Source: Collinsella sp. TM09-10AT (GTDB lineage: Bacteria; Actinomycetota; Coriobacteriia; Coriobacteriales; Coriobacteriaceae). Taken from it: a stretch of 64,000 bases of DNA. Below the pieces are notes generated by a model. That model saw nothing but the letters and a program-made list of their open reading frames with translations. It was not told the DNA's origin and did not search any database. Within the stretch, counting starts at the first letter, position 1. Each line of letters starts with the position of its first letter. Positions 37,563 through 47,750 of the stretch are shown here, in pieces. The translations under genes and the position numbers were made by a program. The stretch covers positions 1 through 64,000 of the forward strand of contig NZ_QSOP01000004.1 of the NCBI RefSeq assembly GCF_003436275.1. Reading direction: 5' to 3'.

Positions 37563-39895
37563 GTCTTGGGCTTAAAGGATTTCAGGCGCAGAGCATTGCT
37601 TACGACGCACACGCTCGACAGGCTCATGGCCGCGGCGCCGAACATCGGCGAGAGCTGCCAACCGGTGAGGGGGAAGAACACGCCGGCCGCCAGCGGAATG
37701 CCGATGCCGTTGTAGAACAGCGCCCAGAACAGGTCCTGCTTGATGTTGCGAATCGTGGCGCGCGAAAGCTCGATGGCGCGGGCGACGTCCATGAGGTCGC
37801 TGCGCATGAGCACCACGTCGGCGCCCTCCTTGGCAATGTCGGCGCCGGTGCCGATGGCAAGGCCCACGTCGGCGCGCGCCAGGGCGGGGGAGTCGTTGAT
37901 GCCGTCGCCCACCATGGCGACCATGCTGCCCGCATCCTGCAGCTCGCGCACGTGGCGCTCCTTGTCGGCGGGAAGCACGTCGGCGATGACCTGCCTGCTG
38001 TTCAGTCCCACGCGGCGGGCGATTGCTTCGGCCGTCACGCGGTTGTCGCCGGTGAGCATGCGCACGTCGACGCCGAGCTTGCGGAGCGCGGCGATGGCCT
38101 CGGCGCTCGTCTCTTTGACCTCGTCAGCCACGGCGATGGTACCGACGAGCTCGCTGTTCTTGGCAAAGAACAGCGGTGTTTTGCCCTCGGCGGCGAACTG
38201 TTCGGCAAGGTCGGCGGGCACCTTCGCGCCGAGCTCGTCCATCAGGCGTACGTTGCCGGCTGCAATGGCGTTTTGCCCCTCGCGCGCCGTAACGCCACGA
38301 CCGGGCACGGCGGCAAAGTCCTCGACCATGCGCGCGACAATTCCGCGCGCCTCGCACTCGGCCATAATCGCCTCGGCCAGCGGGTGTTCGCTTGAGCGCT
38401 CCAGCGCGGCAGCGAGCTTGAGCAGCGACTTTTCGCTCATGGCGGGCGAGCCGTCAGCGCGCGTGGCTACTACGATATCGGTCACGGCAGGCTTGCCGCG
38501 GGTGACCGTGCCCGTCTTGTCGAGCACCACGGTGCCCACACTGCGCAGATTCTCCAGCGCCTCGGCACTCTTGAACAGAATGCCCATCTCGGCGCCCTTG
38601 CCGGTACCCACCATAATGGCGACGGGCGTGGCCAGACCCAGTGCGCACGGGCAGCTGATCACCAGCACGGCCACGGCGGAGGTGAGCGCCTCTTTCATGC
38701 TGCCGGTCAGTGCCATCCACACTACAAAGGTCACGACCGAGATTACAAACACCACGGGCACGAACACGCCGGCGACCTTGTCGGCCATGCGGGCGATGGG
38801 CGCCTTGGTGGCGTTGGCGTCCTCGACGAGCTGGATGATTTTGGCGAGCGACGTGTCGGCGCCCACGCGTGTGGCACGGAAGGCAAACGAACCGGTGCGG
38901 TTGACGGTGGCGGCGTTGACGGTGTCGCCGGCGGTCTTTTCCACGGGGATGGACTCGCCGGTGAGCGCGCTCTCGTCCACGGCCGAGCTGCCTTCGAGCA
39001 CCACGCCATCGACGGGGATGGACTCGCCGGGGCGCACGCGCAGGACCTGGCCGGGAAGGATGCTGTCGACGTCGACGGTGGTCTCGCTGCCGTCCTCTGC
39101 CACGATGGCCGCGGTCTTGGGTGCTAGGTCGATCAGCGCCTCGATGGCGCCGCCGGTTTTGGACTTGCTGCGCGTCTCGAGGTATTTTCCCACGGTGACC
39201 AGAGACAGGATCGTGCCGGCGCTCTCAAAATACAGGTTGTCCATGCTCGTCATCATGGCCTCGTGGACCTGACCCGCGGCTAATTGGTCGGCCATGATGA
39301 ACATGGCGTAGAGCGACCAGGCGATGGAGGCGGTGGCGCCCACGGCAATAAGGGCGTCCATGGTGGGCGCGCCGTGCGCGAGCGATTTAAACCCGTTGAT
39401 AAAGTAGGCATCGTTGACGTAGACGACGGGGATGAGCAGGACGAGCTCGGTGAGCGCGAGCGTCATGCTGTGGATGTGGTCGGTGAAGATGCCGGGCAGC
39501 GGCCAGCCGAGCATGTGCCCCATGCCTATGTAGAACAGTGGGATGAGGAAGACAATCGAGACGATGAGGCGGGTGCGCATGGCAGAGGCGGCGGCCTCCA
39601 GCTTTTTGGTAGGCGACTCCATGTGGGCGGCGCCGGACCTGGCTTGCGCGCTGCCGCTTGAGCCGGCGGCACCGGTGCCCGCATCGACGGGCGAGGCCGA
39701 GTAGCCCGCGCGGTCGACGGCGGTGCAGATATCGTCGGGGGAGACCTGCGTGGGGTCATAGTCGACCATCATGGAACCGGCGAGCAGGTTGACCGCGACG
39801 CTTTGGACGCCGTCGAGCTTGCTCACGGCACGGTCCACGTGCGCCTGGCAGGCGGCGCATGTCATGCCGCCCACGTCGAACTTATCTTGAGCCAT
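37553..39895 (-). CDS. copA: Cu(I)-exporting P1B-type ATPase
   Basis: A 780-aa exporter. The N-terminal HMA domain has C13-A-A-C16 ([10 protein letters not shown]). The transmembrane metal site is CPC ([13 protein letters not shown]), followed by the phosphorylation motif DKTGTVT and the hinge [16 protein letters not shown]. The CPC type indicates Cu(I)/Ag(I). AAAGGAG precedes ATG 39895. It leads the copA-copZ-csoR operon from a promoter with a CsoR-like operator. It ends in TGA. Confidence 0.95.
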   Translation of the reverse strand: MAQDKFDVGGMTCAACQAHVDRAVSKLDGVQSVAVNLLAGSMMVDYDPTQVSPDDICTAVDRAGYSASPVDAGTGAAGSSGSAQARSGAAHMESPTKKLEAAASAMRTRLIVSIVFLIPLFYIGMGHMLGWPLPGIFTDHIHSMTLALTELVLLIPVVYVNDAYFINGFKSLAHGAPTMDALIAVGATASIAWSLYAMFIMADQLAAGQVHEAMMTSMDNLYFESAGTILSLVTVGKYLETRSKSKTGGAIEALIDLAPKTAAIVAEDGSETTVDVDSILPGQVLRVRPGESIPVDGVVLEGSSAVDESALTGESIPVEKTAGDTVNAATVNRTGSFAFRATRVGADTSLAKIIQLVEDANATKAPIARMADKVAGVFVPVVFVISVVTFVVWMALTGSMKEALTSAVAVLVISCPCALGLATPVAIMVGTGKGAEMGILFKSAEALENLRSVGTVVLDKTGTVTRGKPAVTDIVVATRADGSPAMSEKSLLKLAAALERSSEHPLAEAIMAECEARGIVARMVEDFAAVPGRGVTAREGQNAIAAGNVRLMDELGAKVPADLAEQFAAEGKTPLFFAKNSELVGTIAVADEVKETSAEAIAALRKLGVDVRMLTGDNRVTAEAIARRVGLNSRQVIADVLPADKERHVRELQDAGSMVAMVGDGINDSPALARADVGLAIGTGADIAKEGADVVLMRSDLMDVARAIELSRATIRNIKQDLFWALFYNGIGIPLAAGVFFPLTGWQLSPMFGAAAMSLSSVCVVSNALRLKSFKPKTAH

Positions 39896-39942
39896 GGCTT
39901 CTCCTTTCTGTGGTTCGCTGTTGGAATTGTTAACCTGCTGAT

Positions 39943-39973
39943 ACTATACACCCATACCCCCTGGGGGTGTCTA
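39943..39973 (-). promoter_or_regulatory. copA promoter with CsoR-like operator in the spacer
   Basis: On the minus strand TAGACA (39973-39968) and TATAGT (39948-39943) have a 19-bp spacer. The spacer and -35 edge hold the GC-rich palindrome ATACCCCCTGGGGGTGT (39954-39970), of the kind CsoR binds. Repressor binding would block RNA polymerase directly. The long spacer is also reminiscent of MerR-type promoters. Confidence 0.7.
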
Positions 39974-40046
39974 GTTGGAGTTGAAATGTATGACATTTCG
40001 CTACGGTTGAGGATGGCTGTTCAGTCGTTGGCCATCCTTGCTAAAT

Positions 40047-40183
40047 ATCTCAATCTGTAACAGCAAGACCGGTTTTTGCCGAGTTACTGTTACAGATTGA
40101 GATAAACCGTTGGCTGGCAACTCAACGTCTCGATCTGTAACAACAGGACCCGGTTTTACCCTGTAGATGTTACAGATTGAGAC
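40047..40183. repeat. Array E: two 57-bp inverted-repeat units
   Basis: Units are 40047-40103 and 40127-40183, 80 bp apart. Arms are as in the other arrays. The 27-bp middles read in the opposite direction to most units of B-D (they contain CCGGTTTT rather than CCAAAA). It lies between the divergent copA and the helicase gene. Confidence 0.92.
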
Positions 40184-40455
40184 AATCGACCCAGGCCCAC
40201 TCCTCCTGCACCGTCATCTGTGGTTTACGTGGGGGCATGCGAAGCACGGGTATACTAACCGGCGGCGAATCTGCTCCATCGCTTAGAGCTGCTGCGTCTG
40301 GACGGCGCGTGATAGGGCTGCCAAAGCGATCGCCAGCGTGCTGAGCAACGTCCTCTCTGTGCGCACCCGTTTTTGTATGTATTAGCGCACTACCAAGCAC
40401 GCCCGCGCGGCCGCATGCCGTGCCCATTGCGCGTGCAGATAAGGAACAACAACAT
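40184..40455. other. Leader region of the DEAD-box helicase gene
   Basis: 272 bp without a gene. TATACT at 40253-40258 is a possible -10 with no good -35. The long leader before the helicase start is a known site of cold-shock control in this family, but no specific element is seen. Confidence 0.3.
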
Positions 40456-42654
<2,199 letters not shown>

Positions 42655-42688
42655 CATACGCGTCGCACGCTAGTGTGAGGCAAGCTAA

Positions 42689-42721
42689 GGGCCCCGAGCA
42701 ACTACGCTCGGGGCCCTTTTT
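42689..42721 (+). terminator. Rho-independent terminator of the helicase gene
   Basis: GGGCCCCGAGC and GCTCGGGGCCC form a perfect 11-bp stem followed by TTTTT. Confidence 0.92.
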
Positions 42722-42756
42722 GGTGCAAAGGGGCCAGAGCAAGGAGTGTCCCTGGG

Positions 42757-42835
42757 TGCCGGCAGAAAAGGAACGTCCCCAAGTGCCGCATAGATAGATA
42801 CCGTTTATCGGAGAATAAATACCGTTCACCGGTCA
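42757..42835. repeat. GTCCC words and short direct repeats
   Basis: Contains GTGTCCCTGGGTGCCG and CGTCCCCAAGTGCCGC, two related words. Direct repeats ATACCGTTTATCGG (42799-42812) and ATACCGTTCACCGG (42819-42832) follow, just before the PTS promoter. The second pair could be operator sites. Confidence 0.4.
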
Positions 42836-42841
42836 TTATGA

Positions 42842-42869
42842 TTGTTCTGGCTTTGGGCTTGTCTACAAT
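42842..42869 (+). promoter_or_regulatory. Promoter of the alpha-glucoside PTS operon
   Basis: TTGTTC (42842-42847) and TACAAT (42864-42869) have a 16-bp spacer and lie 26 bases before the candidate antiterminator RNA. Confidence 0.5.
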
Positions 42870-42894
42870 AACTCCCGTAAAAAGAAATGCGGAA

Positions 42895-42981
42895 GGTTAC
42901 CGAGTCCCTCGGACGTGGGCCTAACCAAAGTCTTTGAACGGGTGTGTCTCTATGGATGCATTCGCTTGATTTTGGTTGGGC
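42895..42981 (+). promoter_or_regulatory. Candidate RAT antiterminator and overlapping attenuator
   Basis: GGTTA (42895-42899) and TAACC (42922-42926) enclose CCGAG-TCC-CTCGG and an unpaired side, a 32-base structure like LicT-family RAT hairpins. Its 3' side overlaps GCCTAACCAAA (42919-42929). That in turn can pair with TTTGGTTGGGC (42971-42981), an 11-bp stem with one wobble. The two folds are mutually exclusive, as expected for antitermination, but the T run after the second stem is weak. Confidence 0.45.
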
Positions 42982-43006
42982 TATATTTATGAAGGGACAT
43001 GCCACC

Positions 43007-43519
43007 ATGGGTTTCTTTTCTCGCCTGATGGGCGGTTCGGATGAGCAGAAGACTGCAGCTTCCGAGTTCGAAATCCTCGCTCCCGTTTCCGGCGAGCTTG
43101 TTCATCTAGAAAATACCAATGACCCCGCTTTTAGCAGCCGCGCCGTGGGCGATGGCGTTGCCGTGGTTCCCCAAGAGGGAACGGTGTGCGCTCCTGTTTC
43201 CGGCACCGTCGCGGCGTTGTTTCCGACTGAGCACGCGCTGGGCATCATGTCCGACGACAGCTCTGCTCAGGTGATGCTGCATATCGGAATCGACACTGTT
43301 AAACTTGAGGGCAAGGGCTTCCATGCGCTTGTTGCCCAGGGTGACCATGTCGACGCGGGCCAGCCCCTCGTCGAGGTCGATTTCGACGCGGTCCGCGCCG
43401 CCGGCTTCGATCCCACGGTCTTCGTTATCGTGTGCGAGCGTTCGGAGAACTCGACTCTTCGTGAGCACGCTTCCGGCCCTGTTGCTGTTAAAGAGCCTGT
43501 CGTCTGGCTTTCCGAGTAA
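43007..43519 (+). CDS. crr: PTS EIIA component, glucose type
   Basis: A 170-aa EIIA domain protein. The phosphorylated His is H92 in VMLHIGIDTV and the partner His is H76 (PTEHALGI). The N-terminal part has LAPVSGELVHLENTNDPAFSSRAVGDGVAV. ATG 43007 has GAAGGGA upstream; nearby in-frame ATGs at 42944 and 42989 are less likely. It is the first gene of the PTS operon, giving the EIIA missing from the EIICB at 44492 and possibly from MurP. Confidence 0.92.
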   Translation: MGFFSRLMGGSDEQKTAASEFEILAPVSGELVHLENTNDPAFSSRAVGDGVAVVPQEGTVCAPVSGTVAALFPTEHALGIMSDDSSAQVMLHIGIDTVKLEGKGFHALVAQGDHVDAGQPLVEVDFDAVRAAGFDPTVFVIVCERSENSTLREHASGPVAVKEPVVWLSE

Positions 43520-43537
43520 ATTCTTGTGGTGGGTACC

Positions 43538-44392
43538 GTGGTTATCAAGCGAGTTTTCAACAACAACGTCGCAATGGTCACTTCGGACGATGGCTCTGAG
43601 CTCATCGTCATCGGTCGAGGCCTCTGCTTTGGCCGTCATGCCGGCGATGCCATCGACGAGGCATCGGTCGAAAAGACCTACGCGTTGCAGGAGGGAACTT
43701 CTCAGGATTCGCGTACGATTGACCGCTTGGCACATCTTTTAGAGTCCATCCCCACCGTCAACCTCGTGATTTCCGAGGACATCGTTCAGATGCTTCGTCG
43801 AGAGCTCAATGTTGATATCAATGACAAGATTCTCATCGCTCTCGCAGATCATATAAGCCTCGCCCTTGATCGCGAGCGCAAGGGCATTCCGTGCGAGAAC
43901 CCGTTGCTGCTCGAGATCCAGCAGTTCTATCGCAAGGAGTACGCGCTCGCGGGCCGTGCCCTTCAGATTATCAAGGACTACCTGGGCATCGAGATGAGCG
44001 AGGAGGAGCAGGGCTTCATCACCTTGCATATCGTCAACGCCACCATGCCGCAGCGCTCTGACCGTCTGATTGTTTCGGTCCAGCTTGTTCGCGACGTGCT
44101 CGCGATTGTTTCCGAGCACTATGCCACGACCCTTGACGTCACCTCGTTGCCTTACGAGCGTTTCGTTCGCCATCTGCAGTTTTTTGCGCAGCGAGCGCTC
44201 GATCCCGCGGCGGGGCAGGTCAATGGCGACGCGCTGTTCCGTATCGATGAAACGGCGTATCCGAGGGCGTTCTCGTGTGCGGAGTCAATTGCCGACCACT
44301 TGGCGTCTACCTATAACGTTGTCGTTACCGATGCCGAGAAGAGTTATCTCGCATATCACATTGTTAACCTGCTTGGAGAACCTGGTCTCTAG
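43538..44392 (+). CDS. licT: BglG/LicT-family transcriptional antiterminator
   Basis: A 284-aa protein. Residues 1-55 form the RNA-binding CAT domain (VIKRVFNNNVAMV), and two PTS-regulation domains follow (about 70-170 and 175-280), with conserved His in LADHIS, LHIVN and AYHIVN. PTS phosphorylation controls dimerisation. GTG 43538 is chosen because family proteins begin MVIKR or MKIKK; GTG 43526 is an alternative. It should bind the RAT-like leader upstream of EIIA, so the operon is autoregulated. Confidence 0.9.
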   Translation: MVIKRVFNNNVAMVTSDDGSELIVIGRGLCFGRHAGDAIDEASVEKTYALQEGTSQDSRTIDRLAHLLESIPTVNLVISEDIVQMLRRELNVDINDKILIALADHISLALDRERKGIPCENPLLLEIQQFYRKEYALAGRALQIIKDYLGIEMSEEEQGFITLHIVNATMPQRSDRLIVSVQLVRDVLAIVSEHYATTLDVTSLPYERFVRHLQFFAQRALDPAAGQVNGDALFRIDETAYPRAFSCAESIADHLASTYNVVVTDAEKSYLAYHIVNLLGEPGL

Positions 44393-44491
44393 GCATAACG
44401 TGCCCACACATCGATTGATATAAGGCAAGGCTCACGGTCTTGTCTAGGGCACACCTATCTCAATTTGCGGAAAAGGAAGGGGAGTACCGCT

Positions 44492-46108
44492 ATGACCGCA
44501 AAAAAGAAGTTCAATTTCAAAGCGCCGTTGGAGGTGTTCGCGAAGTCGATCGTTCAGCCGATGATGTATCTCTCGGTTGCCGGCATCCTGCTCATCGTGG
44601 GCATCATTCTGACCAACAAGACCATCTGCGCTGTGGTCCCCGTGCTGGGCTCCGGTCCGTTCCAGCTTGTGGGCGCCGTTGTCTATCAGTCGCTGATGTT
44701 TATCATCAACAATCTCTCGATTCTGTTCTGCGTGGGCATCGCCGGCGCCATGGCAAAGAAGAACAAGGGCCATGCTTCGCTGATCGCCCTGATGTCGTTC
44801 TTCCTGTTCCTTCAGGCCAATAACATCGTGCTCAACGCCACCGGCTCTCTTGCCGAAGCGAGCGGCATGCTCGGCCTTACCGGAACCGGCCAGAGCACCG
44901 TTATGGGCATTCAGGTGCTCGATACCGGCGTGTTTGGCGGCATCATTCTTGGTTGCATCACCGGTGCCGTGTTCAACAAGTACTCGAATAAGCAGTTCCC
45001 CATTGCCCTTTCGATGTTCTCGGGCGTTCGCTTCCCGTTCCTGATCATGATCATCATCTCCTGGATCATGGGCGCTGGCTTCTGCATCGTTTGGCCTCCG
45101 GTCCAGGGTGCTATTTCCTCCGTTGCCGGCATCATTAAGGAGTCTGGCAACATCGGTCTGTTTATCTACGGCATGCTCAACAAGCTGCTCGTTCCCACCG
45201 GTCTGCACCACCTCATCTACACCCCGTTCCAGTTCTCCGATGTGGGCGGCACCCTGACGCTGGGCGATCAGATTATCGCCGGCGCCTATCCCATCCGTGT
45301 CGCCGAGATGGCAATGACGGGCCAGCCCTTCTCCGATAGCACGTATTTCAACAGCTACACCTTCAACAACCTGTGGCCCTACATCGGTATCGGTCTCGCC
45401 TTTATCTTCACCGCTTACAAGGGGAACAAGGATAAGACCAAGGCCGTTATCATCCCGCTGATCATCACCGCCGTGCTCTCCTGCGTCACCGAGCCCATGG
45501 ACTTCCTCTTTGTCTTCGCCGCTCCCGTGCTCTTTGTCGTTCACTCGGTTCTTTCCGGTATCTTTCTGGTCCTGCTCAAGGTCCTCTCCGTGCCCGCTTC
45601 GACTGCAGGCGGCATCATCAACATCGTGGTTTCCAACCTGGTCCTCGGTGTCGATAAGACCAACTGGCCGGTCATGCTGGTGCTTGGAGTCGTCAACGCC
45701 GCTCTGTACTTCTTCCTCTTCACCTTCCTTATCAAGAAGCTCAACCTCCACACGCCTGGTCGCGAGGAAGAGTCCGAGCTTGCTGAGTCCGTTGCCGAGG
45801 GCGAGGCCGCCGCGTCTGTCGCGGTGAAGCAGGGCGCTGTTGCCGCGGCCCCCGCAGAGGGCGTCGATGCAGGTATTGCCGACCTGGTCGCAGGTCTTGG
45901 TGGCAAGGACAACATCGAGGAGCTCGAGAACTGCTTTACGCGTCTCCGCGTGAACGTTAAGAACCCGGACCTCATCAATGAGGACCTCATCAACCACGTG
46001 CCCAACAGCGGCATCAACCGCAACGGCAATAATATCCAGATCATCTTTGGCATGAAGGTCGCCGAGATGCGCGACAAGGTCGAAAACGCAATTGAGAAGG
46101 AGCAGTAA
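44492..46108 (+). CDS. PTS EIICB component, alpha-glucoside type
   Basis: A 538-aa permease. The EIIC domain (residues 10-430) has about ten membrane segments and the conserved GLHHLIYTPFQ and TEPMDFLF segments of the MalX/GlvC/AglA branch. A linker rich in Ala and Glu leads to a C-terminal EIIB domain with the phosphorylated Cys at C481 (ENCFTRLRV). AAGGAAGGGGAG precedes ATG 44492. The GH4 alpha-glucosidase 3 bp downstream points to maltose-like alpha-glucosides. Confidence 0.9.
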   Translation: MTAKKKFNFKAPLEVFAKSIVQPMMYLSVAGILLIVGIILTNKTICAVVPVLGSGPFQLVGAVVYQSLMFIINNLSILFCVGIAGAMAKKNKGHASLIALMSFFLFLQANNIVLNATGSLAEASGMLGLTGTGQSTVMGIQVLDTGVFGGIILGCITGAVFNKYSNKQFPIALSMFSGVRFPFLIMIIISWIMGAGFCIVWPPVQGAISSVAGIIKESGNIGLFIYGMLNKLLVPTGLHHLIYTPFQFSDVGGTLTLGDQIIAGAYPIRVAEMAMTGQPFSDSTYFNSYTFNNLWPYIGIGLAFIFTAYKGNKDKTKAVIIPLIITAVLSCVTEPMDFLFVFAAPVLFVVHSVLSGIFLVLLKVLSVPASTAGGIINIVVSNLVLGVDKTNWPVMLVLGVVNAALYFFLFTFLIKKLNLHTPGREEESELAESVAEGEAAASVAVKQGAVAAAPAEGVDAGIADLVAGLGGKDNIEELENCFTRLRVNVKNPDLINEDLINHVPNSGINRNGNNIQIIFGMKVAEMRDKVENAIEKEQ

Positions 46109-46111
46109 ACA

Positions 46112-47494
46112 ATGATCATTACTCTGTGTGGTGGCGGATCCACCTTTACCCCCGGCATCGTCAAGTCCATCGCTCTGCGCAAGGACGAGCTCGACGTTGA
46201 CGAGATTCGTCTGTACGACATCAACGAGGAGCGCCAGCGCAAGATCGGCGTGCTCGTGGACTGGATTTTGCACGAGGACCTTGGCCTGGACATCAAGCTC
46301 ACGGTGACCACTGACAAGGAGACTGCCTTTACGGACGCGAGCTTCGTGTTTGCCCAGATGCGCGTGGGCGGCTATGCCATGCGCGAGCAGGACGAGAAGA
46401 TTCCGCTGCGTCACGGCTGCGTGGGCCAGGAGACCTGCGGTTGCGGCGGCCTTGCCTACGGCATGCGCACCATCTTCCCCATGGTCGAGCTGATTGACGA
46501 CGTTGAGAAGTATGCCAAGAAGGACTACTGGATTCTTAACTACTCCAACCCTGCCGCCATCGTCTCCGAGGGCTGCCGCGTCCTGCGCCCCAACGCTCGC
46601 ATCATCAACATCTGCGACATGCCGATCGCGATTATCGACGTGGTTTGCGCCGCGCTCGATATCGACAAGAAGGATGTCGAGTACGATTACTTTGGTCTCA
46701 ACCACTTTGGTTGGTTCACCTCGATCCGCCACAAGGGCGAGGAGGTGCTCCCGCAGCTGCGCGAGTACATCAAGGAGCACGAGATTCTGCTGCCCGATTC
46801 GTACCTCAAGGGCATGGGCTCGCTGATGTCCAAGAAGCCCGAGGAGGCCACTGACGAGCACCCCGAGCAGAACCGCCACACCAAGGGCAGCTGGTACTAC
46901 GTCTGGAAGGGCGAGTACGAGATCATGGAGTGCTTCCCGGAGTACCTGCCCAACACGTACCTGAACTACTACCTGCAGCAGAAGGAGTTCGTCGAGCATT
47001 CCAACCCCGAGCGCACCCGTGCTAACGAGGTTGAGGAGACGCGTGAGAAGAACCTCTTTGATGGTATCGATCACTACGAGAAGACGGGCGAGATCGACGA
47101 GAGCACGTTCTATGCGGGCAGCCACGGCGACTGGATTGCCGACCTGGCTATCGCTCTGAAGAACGACACCAAGCAGCGCTTCCTGGTCATTTGCGAGAAC
47201 AAGGGCGCTATCCCCAACATGCCCTACGACGCTATGGTCGAGCTGCCTGCCTACATTGGCAAGAACGGCCCCGAGGTCATCAGCCGCGACAACATTCCTC
47301 TGTTCCAGCAAGGTCTTATGATGCAGCAGCTGAACTCCGAGAAGCTCGTGGTCGAGGCTACGATCGAGGGTTCGTACGAGAAGGCGCTCAAGGCCTTCAC
47401 ACTCAACAAGACCGTGCCGTCGATGAAGGTCGCCAAGGAGGTTCTCGACGACATGATCGAGGCCAACAAGGACTTCTGGCCCGAGCTTAAGTAA
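46112..47494 (+). CDS. glvA: 6-phospho-alpha-glucosidase (GH4, NAD+ and metal dependent)
   Basis: A 460-aa GH4 enzyme that hydrolyses alpha-glucoside 6-phosphates after PTS uptake. NAD is bound by GGGSTFTPG at residues 7-15. The motif C168-D-M-P171 is the alpha-specific form; beta-glucosidases of GH4 have CNVP. GLNHFGW carries a metal-binding His. The start is 3 bases after EIICB, so it is co-translated. It ends the operon before a strong terminator. Confidence 0.93.
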   Translation: MIITLCGGGSTFTPGIVKSIALRKDELDVDEIRLYDINEERQRKIGVLVDWILHEDLGLDIKLTVTTDKETAFTDASFVFAQMRVGGYAMREQDEKIPLRHGCVGQETCGCGGLAYGMRTIFPMVELIDDVEKYAKKDYWILNYSNPAAIVSEGCRVLRPNARIINICDMPIAIIDVVCAALDIDKKDVEYDYFGLNHFGWFTSIRHKGEEVLPQLREYIKEHEILLPDSYLKGMGSLMSKKPEEATDEHPEQNRHTKGSWYYVWKGEYEIMECFPEYLPNTYLNYYLQQKEFVEHSNPERTRANEVEETREKNLFDGIDHYEKTGEIDESTFYAGSHGDWIADLAIALKNDTKQRFLVICENKGAIPNMPYDAMVELPAYIGKNGPEVISRDNIPLFQQGLMMQQLNSEKLVVEATIEGSYEKALKAFTLNKTVPSMKVAKEVLDDMIEANKDFWPELK

Positions 47495-47526
47495 AGGCAA
47501 CAGGGTCGCTGGCCGCATACCTAGAG

Positions 47527-47564
47527 CAATGCCCCGTCCACGTGATTGCGTGGACGGGGCATTG
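47527..47564 (+). terminator. Terminator of the PTS operon
   Basis: CAATGCCCCGTCCACG (47527-47542) pairs perfectly with CGTGGACGGGGCATTG (47549-47564), giving a 16-bp stem. The T run is short. Confidence 0.8.
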
Positions 47565-47750
47565 TCATTTGGTAATGCGTTTTATCAAATATGGCATTTA
47601 TCTGCGGTAAAGGTGTTTAGCACCGCTGAGGGCCGCGTTTTATACCGCCTGCCGAACTGTGTTGTTGCCAAACAACTTTTTAGGCCAGTGTGTTGCATGT
47701 AGCATTTTCGCCCGGCCTCGCCTCCGGGCTGCCATGTGAGAGGGGATCTT

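Noticed and set aside
47661-47680. Rex-type operator (TTGTT...AACAA) before the hydrogenase operon
   Set aside because: The two halves are only 4 bases apart and lack the expected 18-bp layout. It is more likely a small hairpin followed by T residues.
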